From Malaya genurostris (Eukaryota > Arthropoda > Insecta > Diptera > Culicidae), in the NCBI RefSeq assembly GCF_030247185.1, contig NC_080572.1, positions 171,870,975 through 171,934,974 of the forward strand: a stretch of DNA of 64,000 nt, read 5' to 3'. A program made the position numbers and the translations under genes. This document shows, in pieces, positions 22,380 through 32,660 of the stretch (position 1 is its first letter; each line of letters opens with the position of its first letter). The notes below the pieces were generated by a model, which saw only the letters and a program-made list of their open reading frames with translations, searched no databases and was not told the origin of the DNA.

Positions 22380-23300
22380 AAGTATTTACTAAAATTAAAA
22401 ATATTACTTGTAAGGTTATCCCTTACAGAAAAATGAAATAATGTGTGGAAATAGGAAAAATTCATCTTAATTGTGTTCAATTTGTAGCCCATATAAGTTG
22501 CTGAAACATCGGAAATTGTGGACAAGAACTACAAAAAGAATCTCACTTCATGTCCTCAGAGATCTGATCTGATCTGCCAACTGATTTCCACAAGCTTAAA
22601 CCCAAGCGAAAGGTATTATCGTCCAATAGGCGGCTATTGAATTTGATCCGGATCCGGCTTGCGAATCCAGAGCTAAAGTGAGTTTAATACTTTTCAATTT
22701 TTTTTTTCAAGAAACCCGCAGTAATATATGGGATACCATGAGGCATCATTACACAATAGATTGATAAAAATAGGCTTTTTAATAGTCGTGAAACATTTTT
22801 CTTGCGAATGTGCACTGTGCTCTTCTTTTCATGTGATATTTTATACGGTTCTTTTATGCGATTTTATATGCGAATTTTCCGCATAAAAGAAACTTGAGTT
22901 CATATTACTATGTACACTTAAATTGAAACAATTCTTTCACCCACAAATGGTCCAAAAGTTGCATAGCTTTTGGTTCAAAAAAACTATCCTTTTGATAATG
23001 ATGTAGATGAAGATTTGAAAAGATAACCTGTTTCAACCTACAAATTTGTATAATAAAACCAATACCATTATATCTTGTTTGATTAGTTCTTATTTGATAT
23101 CATTTAAGTATATTTATATAAGGAATAAGATTAATTTCACTAGTAGGCGGATTAACACAGATATTTTCAAAACTACAACCTGTTAACAGTGCTGTTGTGC
23201 GTGTTTCAACTGTAATGGGCGATTTCGATAAGTTATTCTCCAATAATGAAAACTATGTATCGTTCATCACGTATAAAATGTTTACCATATTCAATTGCAG
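22380..23300. other. AT-rich spacer
   Basis: No recognised feature. The GATCT-rich stretch near 22560 and the TCCGGATCCGGC near 22655 are too short to interpret. Confidence 0.35.
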
Positions 23301-23640
23301 CAAACTCTTCGCATGGTGGCCCTAATGATATGGCCAAGTACCACACAAGTCAATACGAACATCTCCTTCGGGCTTTATTTCCCAAACCACTACATGACCA
23401 AACATGAGCAGCAAATAATAATAAATACATTATGCATCGGCATGCAATTTTCGGCAATTTTCTTCCTCCCGGATCGTGGCACGTCCTGCTTCATAACTCT
23501 CCGCCGCCAGTTGGGTTCGAATGAGGGAAAACGTTTAAGCAGCTATTATCGAGATGAAATTGTTGAAAATTTATAGGTCCCGCTTGTTGTTCATGTAAAA
23601 TAGCTCACAAGCTTCCCGTAAGCACAAAATAATAAAGTAA
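23301..23640 (+). CDS. Candidate 3'-terminal exon of an unknown gene
   Basis: A good acceptor (ATTCAATTGCAG) ends at 23300. The sequence after it is less AT-rich than its surroundings, and a polyadenylation signal AATAAA lies at about 23630. Two frames are open from the acceptor. One gives a short hydrophilic C-terminus (NSSHGGPNDMAKYHTSQYEH ... then a stop at about 23408). The other runs to 23576 but reads like a chance ORF. I do not recognise either product and see no upstream exon, so this remains a guess. Confidence 0.2.
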
Positions 23641-24446
23641 TTTTTCAAACCCGTGTACAATCTACTTCTACTTGCGCAATTTTAATTTGTTATAGACTAT
23701 AATTTACCACCAAAATACATATCAGACCGTTATTCATTCGCATTTGGTGCATATACACTCATACTCACACGGTGCTATCAAGCGCTTTTCCGGGTTTGCT
23801 TTGCTTTTTCTACATATCGGGAACATATTTTTGCTTTTTGCAAGCTCCAATTATCTTCCCAAATATTTTCTATGCCTTTATTTGCACCGCTGCTAACAAA
23901 GCGCTGGCGACAGGATAATAAAAACTAAAATTCGGATGAAAAATTTCACTCTTCGTATTGTTGGAACATGAATCGCACGGAAAGAGCAGGTGTTTTGGCT
24001 TGGGTTTTTGTTCTAATTCCTACGTAGAACAAAATTCGGTTGTTGTTGGTTGGACTACACTAAATCGTTAACAAGATTGAGGTCATAATAACCAACGGTT
24101 TAGGTAGATGTTCGAAATGATTCATGTTAACGTTGTTTTGGTGCGGGGTCAGGTATGGGATGTTAAGTAAGTGTCCAAAGATTGTATTGTGTTTTCAGTT
24201 GTCTAAACTAATCATTGTTAAGGTAATTTGATTCAATATCATTCGAATTCATATTTCAATAAAATTGTGTCCCGTCTAAGGATTAGAGAATAAGAGTGAG
24301 TTTATATATGTGGAACATTTTCCACTGCAATCAAACTGTTTTGAAAAGTTAAAAGTTAAAGACTGTAAATGCAACACTTTCTTTTGTGAATAAGTTTTTA
24401 TTACATGCTTAAAAATGGATAAAACTTGGACTAAAACTAGTTTAGA
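23641..24446. other. AT-rich spacer
   Basis: No coding, RNA or repeat feature could be supported. Confidence 0.35.
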
Positions 24447-24985
24447 GTGCAATGTTTACAAGTGCATTTACAGCTCGTTATATTGTCATGTGATTATCAT
24501 GATGCCTGCCGAATAAGAATGGTCTCGACAAAATACTTTGGGCGTAGTCGTAGTCCGGGCCAGTCCCACAGGTGGATGACGAAATTGTTGGGAATCGACA
24601 ATTCGACCACATCCCGTCAAGGAGACCCAGGTGAACTGGCAGCGGTTTTAAATGCGAAGAAATATAACCCCGTGAATGCAAGGAAGGTGATGAATTACTT
24701 CAAGCGCAATTCGGACCTTTCGAGCTAGTCTGACTTTCTGTCTTAAGGAAGGCGCTCTAACTCTGTAAGCCAAAACGGTCAAATTATATAACTTCTACCT
24801 GGTGAACGACCAAAATGGTTAAAGCCGAGGTAAAATAAATTATATAGAAAAGGAAGACGCACTACCGAACCGATAAACGGAATACGCTGGCCAAATTCCG
24901 CGTCATAAAACTGTACCACAAGTGGTTGGTGCAGCCGAAAATCATCGTAATGGACAACGAGACGTACACAGATAAAAACATTTAC
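24447..24985 (+). pseudogene. Decayed Tc1/mariner-type transposase
   Basis: The first frame (to 24728) has a helix-turn-helix-like segment (TKLLGIDNSTTSRQ) and NPVNARKVMNYFKRNSDLS, which resemble the N-terminal DNA-binding region of insect Tc1/mariner (ITmD37E/maT-like) transposases. After stops and frameshifts, 24755-24810 keeps AKTVKLYNFY. 24885-24965 then keeps KLYHKWLVQPKIIVMDNETY, which matches the region around the first catalytic aspartate (DDETY in relatives, DNETY here). The remainder of the catalytic core is absent. Family placement is from pattern memory. No inverted repeats were seen. Confidence 0.55.
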
Positions 24986-25039
24986 ATCTATTTTCATGCA
25001 CATATTTGAAACAGGAAATTGAATATCAACCCGAGTAAA

Positions 25040-25375
25040 GTCTAACATCAAAATTAGAACAAATTGATATTTGATTATGATAGCAACATCAGATTGAAAT
25101 CCTAATATGATATCGACTCATCAAATTTTCAATTAATATCACATTGTGTTATCATTTTGCTGTTTAACGGCAATAGTTTTGTGAAAATCAAAAAATTTAA
25201 ATATTAAAATAAACAACTTAGTGAATCCATTGAAATAGAGAAAGTTTCAAATGGTAGCACAAAAATACATAGTTAAGTTTCAATGGAAGAATTATACCTT
25301 CAATCCTTTGTTGCCTTTTACAAAAATGCTTTGACATCCTGCCGAGATCCTGCAGTTGACCGCAACCATAACCGC
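25040..25375 (+). repeat. Dispersed repeat, copy 1 of a pair
   Basis: It aligns collinearly with 54930-55260. Shared blocks include AGCAA(C/T)ATCAGATTG, ATTTTGCTGTTT, GGCAATAGTTTTGTGAAA, TTTCAATGGAA and TTTTACAAAAATGCTT. The 77-codon ORF at 25283-25516 overlaps it and is not preserved in the partner, so it is unlikely to be a gene. Confidence 0.7.
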
Positions 25376-25739
25376 GAAGAAACGATTTTTTTCAACATTT
25401 TTTCAACTTTTACGCAAATAATGCTCTTTCTTTTTAACCACGATAATATTGGTGTCAAACCACAGGTCTGTGAGGCATTAGATAAGTTGGCGATCATCTG
25501 TACCACGTTTGTCTGAAGCTGGTCAAACTGAATAGTGGCTTTGGCATTCTCATCTCGCTGATCATCTGCCGTAGAAGATTATTTCAGAATTTGATATGAG
25601 AAATATATTTGACGTAATCGATTTCCTTCTAGATACGTTAAGTATCCGATTATGTAACAATTTATGCGTTTAGTTTAAAGATGTTTCGATATTTGTAATC
25701 ATACGACGTCGCGAAGTTCATTTCATAGTTTTTAGACCA

Positions 25740-26300
25740 TTATTTTCAGTGCATCCAGAAATCGCGTCCTGCATCCTGGATGGCGAAAATAATCTACTCG
25801 CCAAACCCGTTCTGAAAAAATCCATAACTTCATATCCAACAGTATGGAAAAATTCATTGTTTACGAAATTCGAACATCGAACATTGAATGTCTCAGATTT
25901 CAGAACTTAGAGCTAATTCTTAATAATACTTTAGTGGCTTAGAGAGCCACCAAGTTCCTAAGTAGTCCACAAACTGTGTCGAAGAACCTCTTCAAAACAA
26001 TTCTCATTCCTAGTTATAAATGCTTAGAACTTCATATTCTCACTAACGCTAGATACTATGAGAAGTATTTTATCAATCATCTAATAGATCTTGGAACTTT
26101 AATACACTTTTCTAAAGAAACCGTCTAACTAAATCTTCATAAATTTTAAGTCACACGACTAATTCTGCATCAAATGTTTTCTAAATCGACCTCAATTCTT
26201 TTCCAATTGATAGTTTTTATCAGTAGACGGTCAAACAAACCGATTTCGGTTATTCTATTAAGAATCGAAGAAAATTATATTGAAGAATACCACAGTATTA
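25740..26300 (+). repeat. Diverged relative of the pogo-like element's interior
   Basis: Blocks align with 15490-15900: CTCAGATTTCAGA, ATACTTTAGT, then TTATCAATCATCTAATAGAT against TTCATCAATCGTTCAATAGG, and GAAGAAACC-like and AAATTTTAAGT-like strings in the same order. Identity looks well below that of the terminal repeats. No coding sequence is visible. Confidence 0.45.
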
Positions 26301-26309
26301 TATATGATA

Positions 26310-26365
26310 GTATGATTGATATGAGAAAGGCATCATTACACCACTAGGTGGATTAGAACAGGTTT
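26310..26365 (+). repeat. Solo terminal fragment of the CCACTAGGTGGATTA family
   Basis: ATGAGAAAGGCATCATTACACCACTAGGTGGATT matches, in two consecutive parts, the tails at 1917-1950, 38941-38973 and 42050-42082. It is a short end fragment of a dispersed family. Confidence 0.7.
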
Positions 26366-28104
26366 TTACGGTTATTCGGTTTTCCTTTTATCTATTATAA
26401 TAAACCAATTCGAATGTTTACATCAGTGGCGTACCGAGAAAAGTTGGCGGCCGAGGCAAAATAAGATTTGCCGCCCCCTTCGTTGATTTTATGAGCAAAA
26501 AATAAAAACTCCATCTCCGGAAAGACGACTTCTGGCAAAAAAGATCCCAAGGATTGGTTTGGCGCCCCCTTAAAAATGTTGCGCCCGGGGCGAGTGGCCT
26601 CTTTCATTCCCCCATGGATACGACTATTTTTTAAGGGAATGTGTTTCAAAACCGGTCATCAATTTGCTGTTCAATACACAGTGAAACTTGATTGTATAAT
26701 TTAATTAAAGAAGCATCGAATAATGTATACATTCTATTGTAGGTAATATCAAACTACTGGCCGTTCACAACAAAATCCGGTCACTTATTACGAAATCAAA
26801 TCAACACGAAATGAAATGAAATTGTAATTGCATTTCACAAATTTATTGAAAGTCAAAAATCATGTCCGGCCGAGCGAGTTATTTCACGGAAAGGGTATTT
26901 TCACCGAATTTTCAGAAAATATTTTACGGATCATAAAGATCACTTGATTGGCAAATGTAGTGAAATGACCGTACATGCAGTTTAATCTTGTGATGTATGC
27001 GGCTCCAGCAATATCATTTCAGAGCTAATTTCTTACGTTGCACGTCGCCTCGTTTACCCGGCCTGCTCAAAACTATAGGGTTGTTCGTCTTAGCAGCTTT
27101 CGGACAGCATACGAATAAAAACGATGCTGCAAAGCCGCACAGGTCAATTTTTCATTGGCGTTGAGTTAACAGAAACGTAACGCAGAATTTCACCAGGTAG
27201 AAACACCAAAGCAAGTGCATTGATGCTTTGAAGTTAATACAGTGAACTAGCATTTCGAAAAATTCCAATTCAATCAAGAAAATTTTCAAGAAGAAGGACA
27301 CTGTAGTTCGGTGCAATATGAGTGTCTCAAGTTGAGATCACTTTACGTCTACTTGGCGGTTTATGATGAACTACACACTAAGATTTAGTTCCTTTGTTCG
27401 GTAATATTTTTGACGAGAAATTTCGGTAATCTATAGAAATGACCGATATCTCGGTACATGAGTTTTATTTTACAATAATTATGCAATTTTTTACCGGATG
27501 ATCAGTTTTACGTAAATTTTCATTACAGAATTTTGTAAATAGATATACAATTCATATGGTAAATTTAAATAGTCGCCGAGTACCAACCATACTATCCGTA
27601 TGGCAAAAATTATCTTCCAATAACCGAACTTCTGTGAAAACTGATTGCCGTGAAAGTAACTGTCAAACAGTTATTAAAATTTTCAGTAAGTATCTTTTTA
27701 TTAACCAAACGAAAAAAATCTTGAAGAGTTCATCGAATGGATTGAGGTACAGGTGCTAAAGTTTTAAAAACATTAGAACCACTAAAAGCTTTTTGTTTAC
27801 TTATAGGCAGAAAATAATAAATTACTTTTCCACTTGCTGCCTACACAAATCGTTCGAGGGTAATTTCTGGTGAACTCAAAGTATTGTACATGATTGTGGA
27901 ATAAAACCATAGCCACAAAAGGTTGGAATTTTCTTCTTTCGTTTTTGTAATTTTGTGTTGTTTTTTGAAATCCGAAAATCTAGAATTTTAACCAAAGGAA
28001 AACAAACAAACAAAAAATTACCGATCAATCAGTTAGATCCATTTGGTTTACAGTTTACGATAGTTGTTTGAACGATCGGTAATCAATTTAATTACCGAAC
28101 TGAT
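26366..28104. other. AT-rich region with fragmentary repeats
   Basis: CAGTGGCGTACCGAG at 26424 followed by CCCC-rich stretches (to about 26620) resembles the ends of hAT-type elements, but no partner end was found. TACACACTAAGATTTAG near 27373 resembles the TIR of the 30127-31222 element without a matching right end. Otherwise nothing supportable. Confidence 0.4.
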
Positions 28105-28122
28105 TACCGAACGTTCAGCTGT

Positions 28123-28149
28123 TGAACGCTACCATTTCGCCACTCTGAA
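28123..28149 (-). repeat. Inverted 5'-half copy of the tRNA-like sequence
   Basis: The minus strand reads TTCAGAGTGGCGAAATGGTA, the acceptor strand and D arm of the tRNA-like unit at 28276-28347. It then diverges into a GTTCA...TGAAC hairpin. The two copies face each other across about 125 bp. Confidence 0.7.
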
Positions 28150-28275
28150 TCTTGTTTAATGGACAGAGAAGATGTTTGGATGTAAGGTATCGGTCGGGTG
28201 ACGGCCAGGATATAGACCATGTTCGATGTACGTTCTACCAAGTTTGACTGGCGTTTTGGAGTGACTGTAACAAGA

Positions 28276-28347
28276 TTCAGAATGGCGAAATGGTAGCGCG
28301 TATGCACGAAATGCATAAGAACGCAGGTTCGAGTCCTGTCTCTGAGC
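28276..28347 (+). tRNA. tRNA-like cloverleaf (anticodon position GAA), probably tRNA-derived repeat
   Basis: A 72-nt fold can be drawn. The acceptor is TTCAGAA with CTCTGAG (one mismatch) and the D stem is GCG/CGC. The anticodon stem is TATGC/GCATA with loop ACGAAAT (GAA, nominally Phe), and the T stem is GCAGG/CCTGT with loop TTCGAGT. The Pol III A box (TGGCGAAATGG) and B box (GGTTCGAGTCC) are clear. A T7 terminator-like run follows at 28353-28359. Position 33 is C instead of the near-universal U, and an inverted half-copy sits next to it. A SINE head or tRNA pseudogene is therefore likelier than a working tRNA gene. Confidence 0.55.
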
Positions 28348-28360
28348 GTATCTTTTTTTC

Positions 28361-29344
28361 AATAAATCATCTTTTCTGTTAGTTTTTCATTCATTTGGCT
28401 TCTCTAATATATGTTTCCGCTCAGCCATTGCAAAAACTGAACTTAGTTATGGCGGCTTTACGTCAAACCAACTAAAATTAATAAACTGGACATAAAGTCA
28501 GAAACTGTTTCTGGTCCGAAGAGGCGAATGACCTCAAGGTTTGAAGCTCTATATTTAATCGAAACAAAAAAAAATAATGTTAAGACAATTGTACGATTCG
28601 GCGAAACAACCCTTTCGGCGTAATAATTTTGATCTTAGTTACTTGATCGCCCGTGATTTTTCAGTGATTGATCAAAAACCAGATGAAATTGCTCATTGAA
28701 CCAAACGCATGATACTTGAGAGTAGTAGGTCTTGAGCATGATCTACTGAAACCTGAAACTGACTTAGAGCATAAAAGATTAATATCGTAGATGGACACGT
28801 CTATGCAGGTCATTTTGGGAAGGGAAGAAATATTATTTCAACACTTGTTGCTACTTTTGACAGAGGAAGTGTTACAGGAAAGAAGTGGTGTTAGTGAAAC
28901 GAGGAAATGATCAGGATTTGTGTTGGTAGATAATACGATCTAACTATTTGAAAATCTACACGCGATGTTCACAACCTGAACGTTCACGTGTAATCGACCT
29001 CAAAACGAACAATATACATAAATTATTTATCAAAATACCCTTTTCCGATGACGCCTAGTTGATAATCCGCGACCTTCTCTATTCAATGATGCAATGTTTC
29101 CGTTTAGAAGTGACATGCATTGAATAAAGTTGAAATTCTCAGGACGATACTTAATCGATTCGAAGCCAACCGAATCCCTAATAGTACCTCGAAACGCGAT
29201 ATCATCGATCATGGAATCTACCAAAATGGAAATGACAACTTATTCATAATTGGCGTTTGATTAAAAATTGCCGAAAGAAAAATATGGAGTTATTTTAATT
29301 GACGGACAATTAGTTCTAAGCTGAGGTGCTGTGGTAAATGTAAT
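28361..29344. other. AT-rich spacer
   Basis: No gene or repeat family recognised. The 64-codon minus ORF at 29030-29224 has no identifiable domain. Confidence 0.35.
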
Positions 29345-29578
29345 AACAGACAACGACAGTTAAGTAAAGCCTTGGTATTAAATTCCTGTAGTGGAATTTG
29401 ACCTTCTGTTTCAACAGATTTCGCAGCCGATTCAGAGTATACAGAACCATTGCATGGTTGGTGCTACGATTGTATTGACACTACGAATCCTTCCAGGTCG
29501 AGGCTCGAACATACGACAACTGGTTTGTTAGACCAGTGCCCTATGCATAGAACCGCCAACCCGGGACGCTACGATAGT
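29345..29578 (-). mobile_element. tRNA-derived SINE
   Basis: On the minus strand a tRNA-like head starts near 29578. It has an A-box-like TTGGCGGTTCTATGC, the anticodon stem CTGGT/ACCAG with loop CTAACAA (AAC, nominally Val) and a B box ATGTTCGAGCC. A non-tRNA body follows, including GTTGAAACAGAAGGTCAAAT and ACCAAGGCTTT, in the manner of mosquito SINEs such as Feilai-type elements (from memory). The cloverleaf is imperfect, as usual for SINEs. No clear target duplication was found. Confidence 0.65.
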
Positions 29579-29654
29579 TAGCTTATTTGAATTTATATAT
29601 GACTTATTTACCCTTTATTCATAAATATAAAAAATAGGATATAATTCGCTCAAA

Positions 29655-30060
29655 CTTTAGGGCCGAGTGTCATATACCAATCGATGCAGCTCGACGAACT
29701 GAGCAAATGTCCGTGTGTGTTCTCAATATAGAGATCGAGATCTCAGAGATTACTGAACCGATTTTGATCAAACTAGTCACAAATGAAAGGTTTCTCCGTC
29801 ACTCTAAACGCTATTGAATGGTTTTGAGATCGGATGTTTACTTTTTGAGTTATACGAAGTTTTATGTCCAAATTTTCATGTTTAAATTTTAAAATATCTG
29901 TCACAATTGACTTTGAAAACAGAATATGTTTTGATACTTAGATTCCGCTCGGTAATAGCTATCTAACATGTCATAGATTGTTAAAATCCGTTCATTTTTA
30001 ACAGAGATATCGATATTTTTGTGTAAGCGACTTTTCCCCTTATTCCAGTAGTAGGAGTTT
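29655..30060 (-). repeat. Dispersed repeat, inverted partner of 40650-41065
   Basis: Its reverse complement aligns over about 400 bases with 40650-41065. Shared blocks: ATATCGATATCTCCGTT-like, ATCTCTGAGATCTCGA-like, TTTGATCAAAATCGGT-like and a CGTCGAGCTGAATCGATTGG-like end. It belongs to the large 'patients of TCGAACTGAGC..ATGTCTGTGTGTG' family that recurs through the window. No coding capacity. Confidence 0.75.
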
Positions 30061-30126
30061 TACGCGCTTAGTGATAAGTGAAGCTTCGGAGCAAAGTGAA
30101 ACTCAAAAATTTGATATGGAACGCAC

Positions 30127-31222
30127 TACACACTTAAAACCATTTCTTGAGCTCGGCATAATAAAATGCCGAAACTGATCAGCAACACGTAAATTTGCTG
30201 ATTGCTCAGTAATCAATACGCATGTGTCTGAAATTCGTTAAATGCATACACTGATATTTCGGTAAAATGCTAAACTGCCGAAATTTGGCATAATTGCTTG
30301 CTGAATTTATCAGTAAACAACATATATGCCGACATCAGCAGAGACGTTTGCCGAGATTTCGGAATATGCGCTAGCTGTTGCCGAGATTCAGCACGACAGC
30401 TGTCATTTATTGCCGCGTTACATTTTCGCTTCGCATTGTGCGATTATTTTCTAATGATATTCTCGAGTGAAAAAATTGATAATCTTCGAAGAAGCGTGGA
30501 ACCACTTGCAAGTAAAAATATTGAATAAATATAGTGACATGTTCCGCTTTATAAAAAGCGACTTTATCAGAGCACTCGTGATTATAAGTGAAAAACTCCC
30601 AACACGGGGCTCAAAGCGTCCTCGAGACAAAACTTTGGGGGATATGCGAAAAAATAACCCAATTCATGGAATAATTCAATAGATCAAAGTAAGTTTATTT
30701 TTTTTAACAATACCGTATATGCATCATTAAATATTGAACATTTTTGTAAGCCAAAAATCAATATATATTTTTATTTTCATATTTCCAGCTCGACTCAAGG
30801 TGGCCGCATCTGGAAACGCCGCTTTTTATATGCTACATGTTTTCAGGTAAAGGCTTCAAGCACTACTGGCAACAAATTTGTAAGCCTCCTTTAAGTGTTA
30901 ATAAAATGAATTTTTGATCCTGAATGGCGTGTTTATAATGTTGAGAAATTACAAACAAAATTAATTGACTAGATTTTTAATTACTGATGATTCGGTAATT
31001 TATTTTTTTCATTTTTTCGTTTTATTGGATTGCCGAATATTCAGTGAACGTTTCACTGAGCAAACAGTAAATCTTATGCTGACGATTTTGGCAATATTTG
31101 ACGTTTGTCAAATTTGAGGGTGCCGAGACGCTCAGTAATTTTATTTTTGCCGAGATGATTACTCGGCTGTGCGAATCTCGGCATTTTTTTGCCGACACTC
31201 AGCTAAAAAATTTAAGTGTGTA
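30127..31222. mobile_element. TIR element (MITE-like) carrying exon-like sequence
   Basis: The ends are TACACACTTAAA (30127) and its inverted counterpart TTTAAGTGTGTA (31222), with TA at both borders. Subterminal zones on both sides are full of CTCGGCA, TGCCGA and CTCAGTAAT motifs. The centre is less repetitive. It has a donor-like AAAGTAAGT at 30686, an acceptor-like ATTTCCAG at 30781-30788 and a 58-nt GC-richer block (30789-30846) followed by CAGGTAAAG. This looks like an exon between introns. ORFs of 71-76 codons precede it (30298-30682) and match nothing I know. No transposase. Confidence 0.65.
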
Positions 31223-31386
31223 CGATTTCTCTAAGAAGGCTACACTGATTTTGTAAAATTTCGAATATAATGAAAAGGTTAACAGATGGTTTTCTTTTGT
31301 TTACTGGTTAAGACATGTGCAAAAATATTAATTATCATTTAGATAACTCGTTCTGCTCACACCTTTGTAGGGGTATGAGGTGGAAC

Positions 31387-31420
<34 letters not shown>
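31387..31420. repeat. (CAT)n microsatellite
   Basis: About eleven perfect CAT triplets. Confidence 0.95.
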
Positions 31421-31539
31421 TAACAGTCCTCTAGACGAATTTAACTGACTTCGACTTCACCGATTACCGAGTTCCGTTTCCAAATGTGTCTGGATTTCAG
31501 AAGCTTAGAAAACGATTTTTATAAGCAAAAATTAAAATT

Positions 31540-32040
31540 AAATAACCTTATGGTCCCATACAAAATTGGTGAATTTTATCCTATTCCAACTTCGAATTTT
31601 GATGAGTTTTTAAAATTCAAATCGTCATAGAAGATGACGATACCAAAAAAGTTGGGCTCAAAACAATTTCAATTTATTCGTCGTACAAATTCATGGATAT
31701 ACGAACTATTTTTGGTCATGCTGACCTCTGAATACCGTGTCTGGAAGTACCATAAATGATGACATAAACTTTAAAAAGGAACTTACTTCTACATCTCATG
31801 GAATGCTTAATCGATTGTCACACGCTTAGATTGAAAGGAATAATTTTAAGGTTTCATACAATTTCTATCTTTGATTTGTCTTGCAGTTCCAAAATTTCAA
31901 TTACAATCCATTTAACACGACGGTAATTAAAATAATTTCATGAAAACTAAACACAACGAAGAATATTCCCGCGAAAAACACATACCGGTTGATAAATAAA
32001 GGTATCATCTCACTTCTAGGTGGATTCGGCACGTTTTTTT
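31540..32040 (-). repeat. Dispersed repeat, inverted partner of 38985-39400
   Basis: Its reverse complement aligns with 38985-39400 (GAGATGATACCTTT, TTTCATGACATTATTTT-like, GACAATCGATTGAACATTCC-like, TATGGTACTTCCAG). The 31870-32035 part also matches 42120-42310 in direct orientation. The CCACCTAG end motif lies near 32020. Confidence 0.7.
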
Positions 32041-32259
32041 TTCGATTGAACTGATTCTTTCGTACAACTATGGCTCCAGTCATCATTAGTTAGATCATTG
32101 GACAAAATTTGAGCTTGTCTTGTCCTGATCTTATATCTCACACCTGGTTATCACAGTAAACGCCCAGACACTTCAACTATTTGAACTAAAATAACATATA
32201 AGAATTTTAAGTCCTATTTAGAAGAATTCAATTGTGTCTTATTTAGAAGAATATCAAAC

Positions 32260-32660
32260 ACTCATCTCCCTGTAGCTCCGAAACCGGAAGTCAGATACAG
32301 ATAAAACTCAGCAATTCTACGAATGATCGTAAGCCCTTGCATTTGATTCAAAGTTTGAGAGAATCGGTTCAGCCATCTCTGAGAAAATCGCGCATACTAA
32401 ATTCCAAAAATTTCTATAGGACAATAGTTTCTCTCGTTTGAGCCTTAGTTTGTTAATATCAGTTCAGCCACTCCGAAGAAAAGATAGTGAATGTTTGGTG
32501 CAATTTTCATAGATTCATACCAAGTTTGGAAATTTCTATGGAACAATATTAGCTTTCGTTTGAGTCAAAGTAAAAATCGGTCGAGTCGAATGGTATATGA
32601 CACTCGGCCCTCCGGGTTTCGGTTTTGCATGACCTTTCTATATGAGAAAGACAAAAAGTT
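32260..32660 (-). repeat. Fragment of the large dispersed repeat family
   Basis: It contains the family landmarks CCGAAACCGGAAGTC, GTTCAGCCATCTCTGAGAAAA, GTCGAATGGTATATGACACT and the palindromic TTTCTATATGAGAAAG end. Confidence 0.65.

Noticed and set aside
24447..24728. 93-codon ORF as a host terminal exon
   Set aside because: Its C-terminal half and the sequence downstream read as a broken Tc1/mariner transposase, which explains it better.
25283..25516. 77-codon ORF as a gene
   Set aside because: It overlaps a dispersed repeat whose partner at 54930-55260 does not preserve the frame.
26424..26620. hAT-type element suggested by CAGTGGCGTACC
   Set aside because: No matching opposite end and no 8-bp target duplication could be found.
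27370..28104. Third TACACACTWA-ended TIR element
   Set aside because: Only the left end is recognisable; the right end was not found.
28156..28362. Overlapping minus-strand ORFs near 28.1-28.4 kb
   Set aside because: They are antisense translations of the tRNA-like sequence (the typical RQDSNLRS string arises this way).
31387..31420. CAT run as a His-tag-like coding tract
   Set aside because: It is not in a meaningful ORF; a simple microsatellite.
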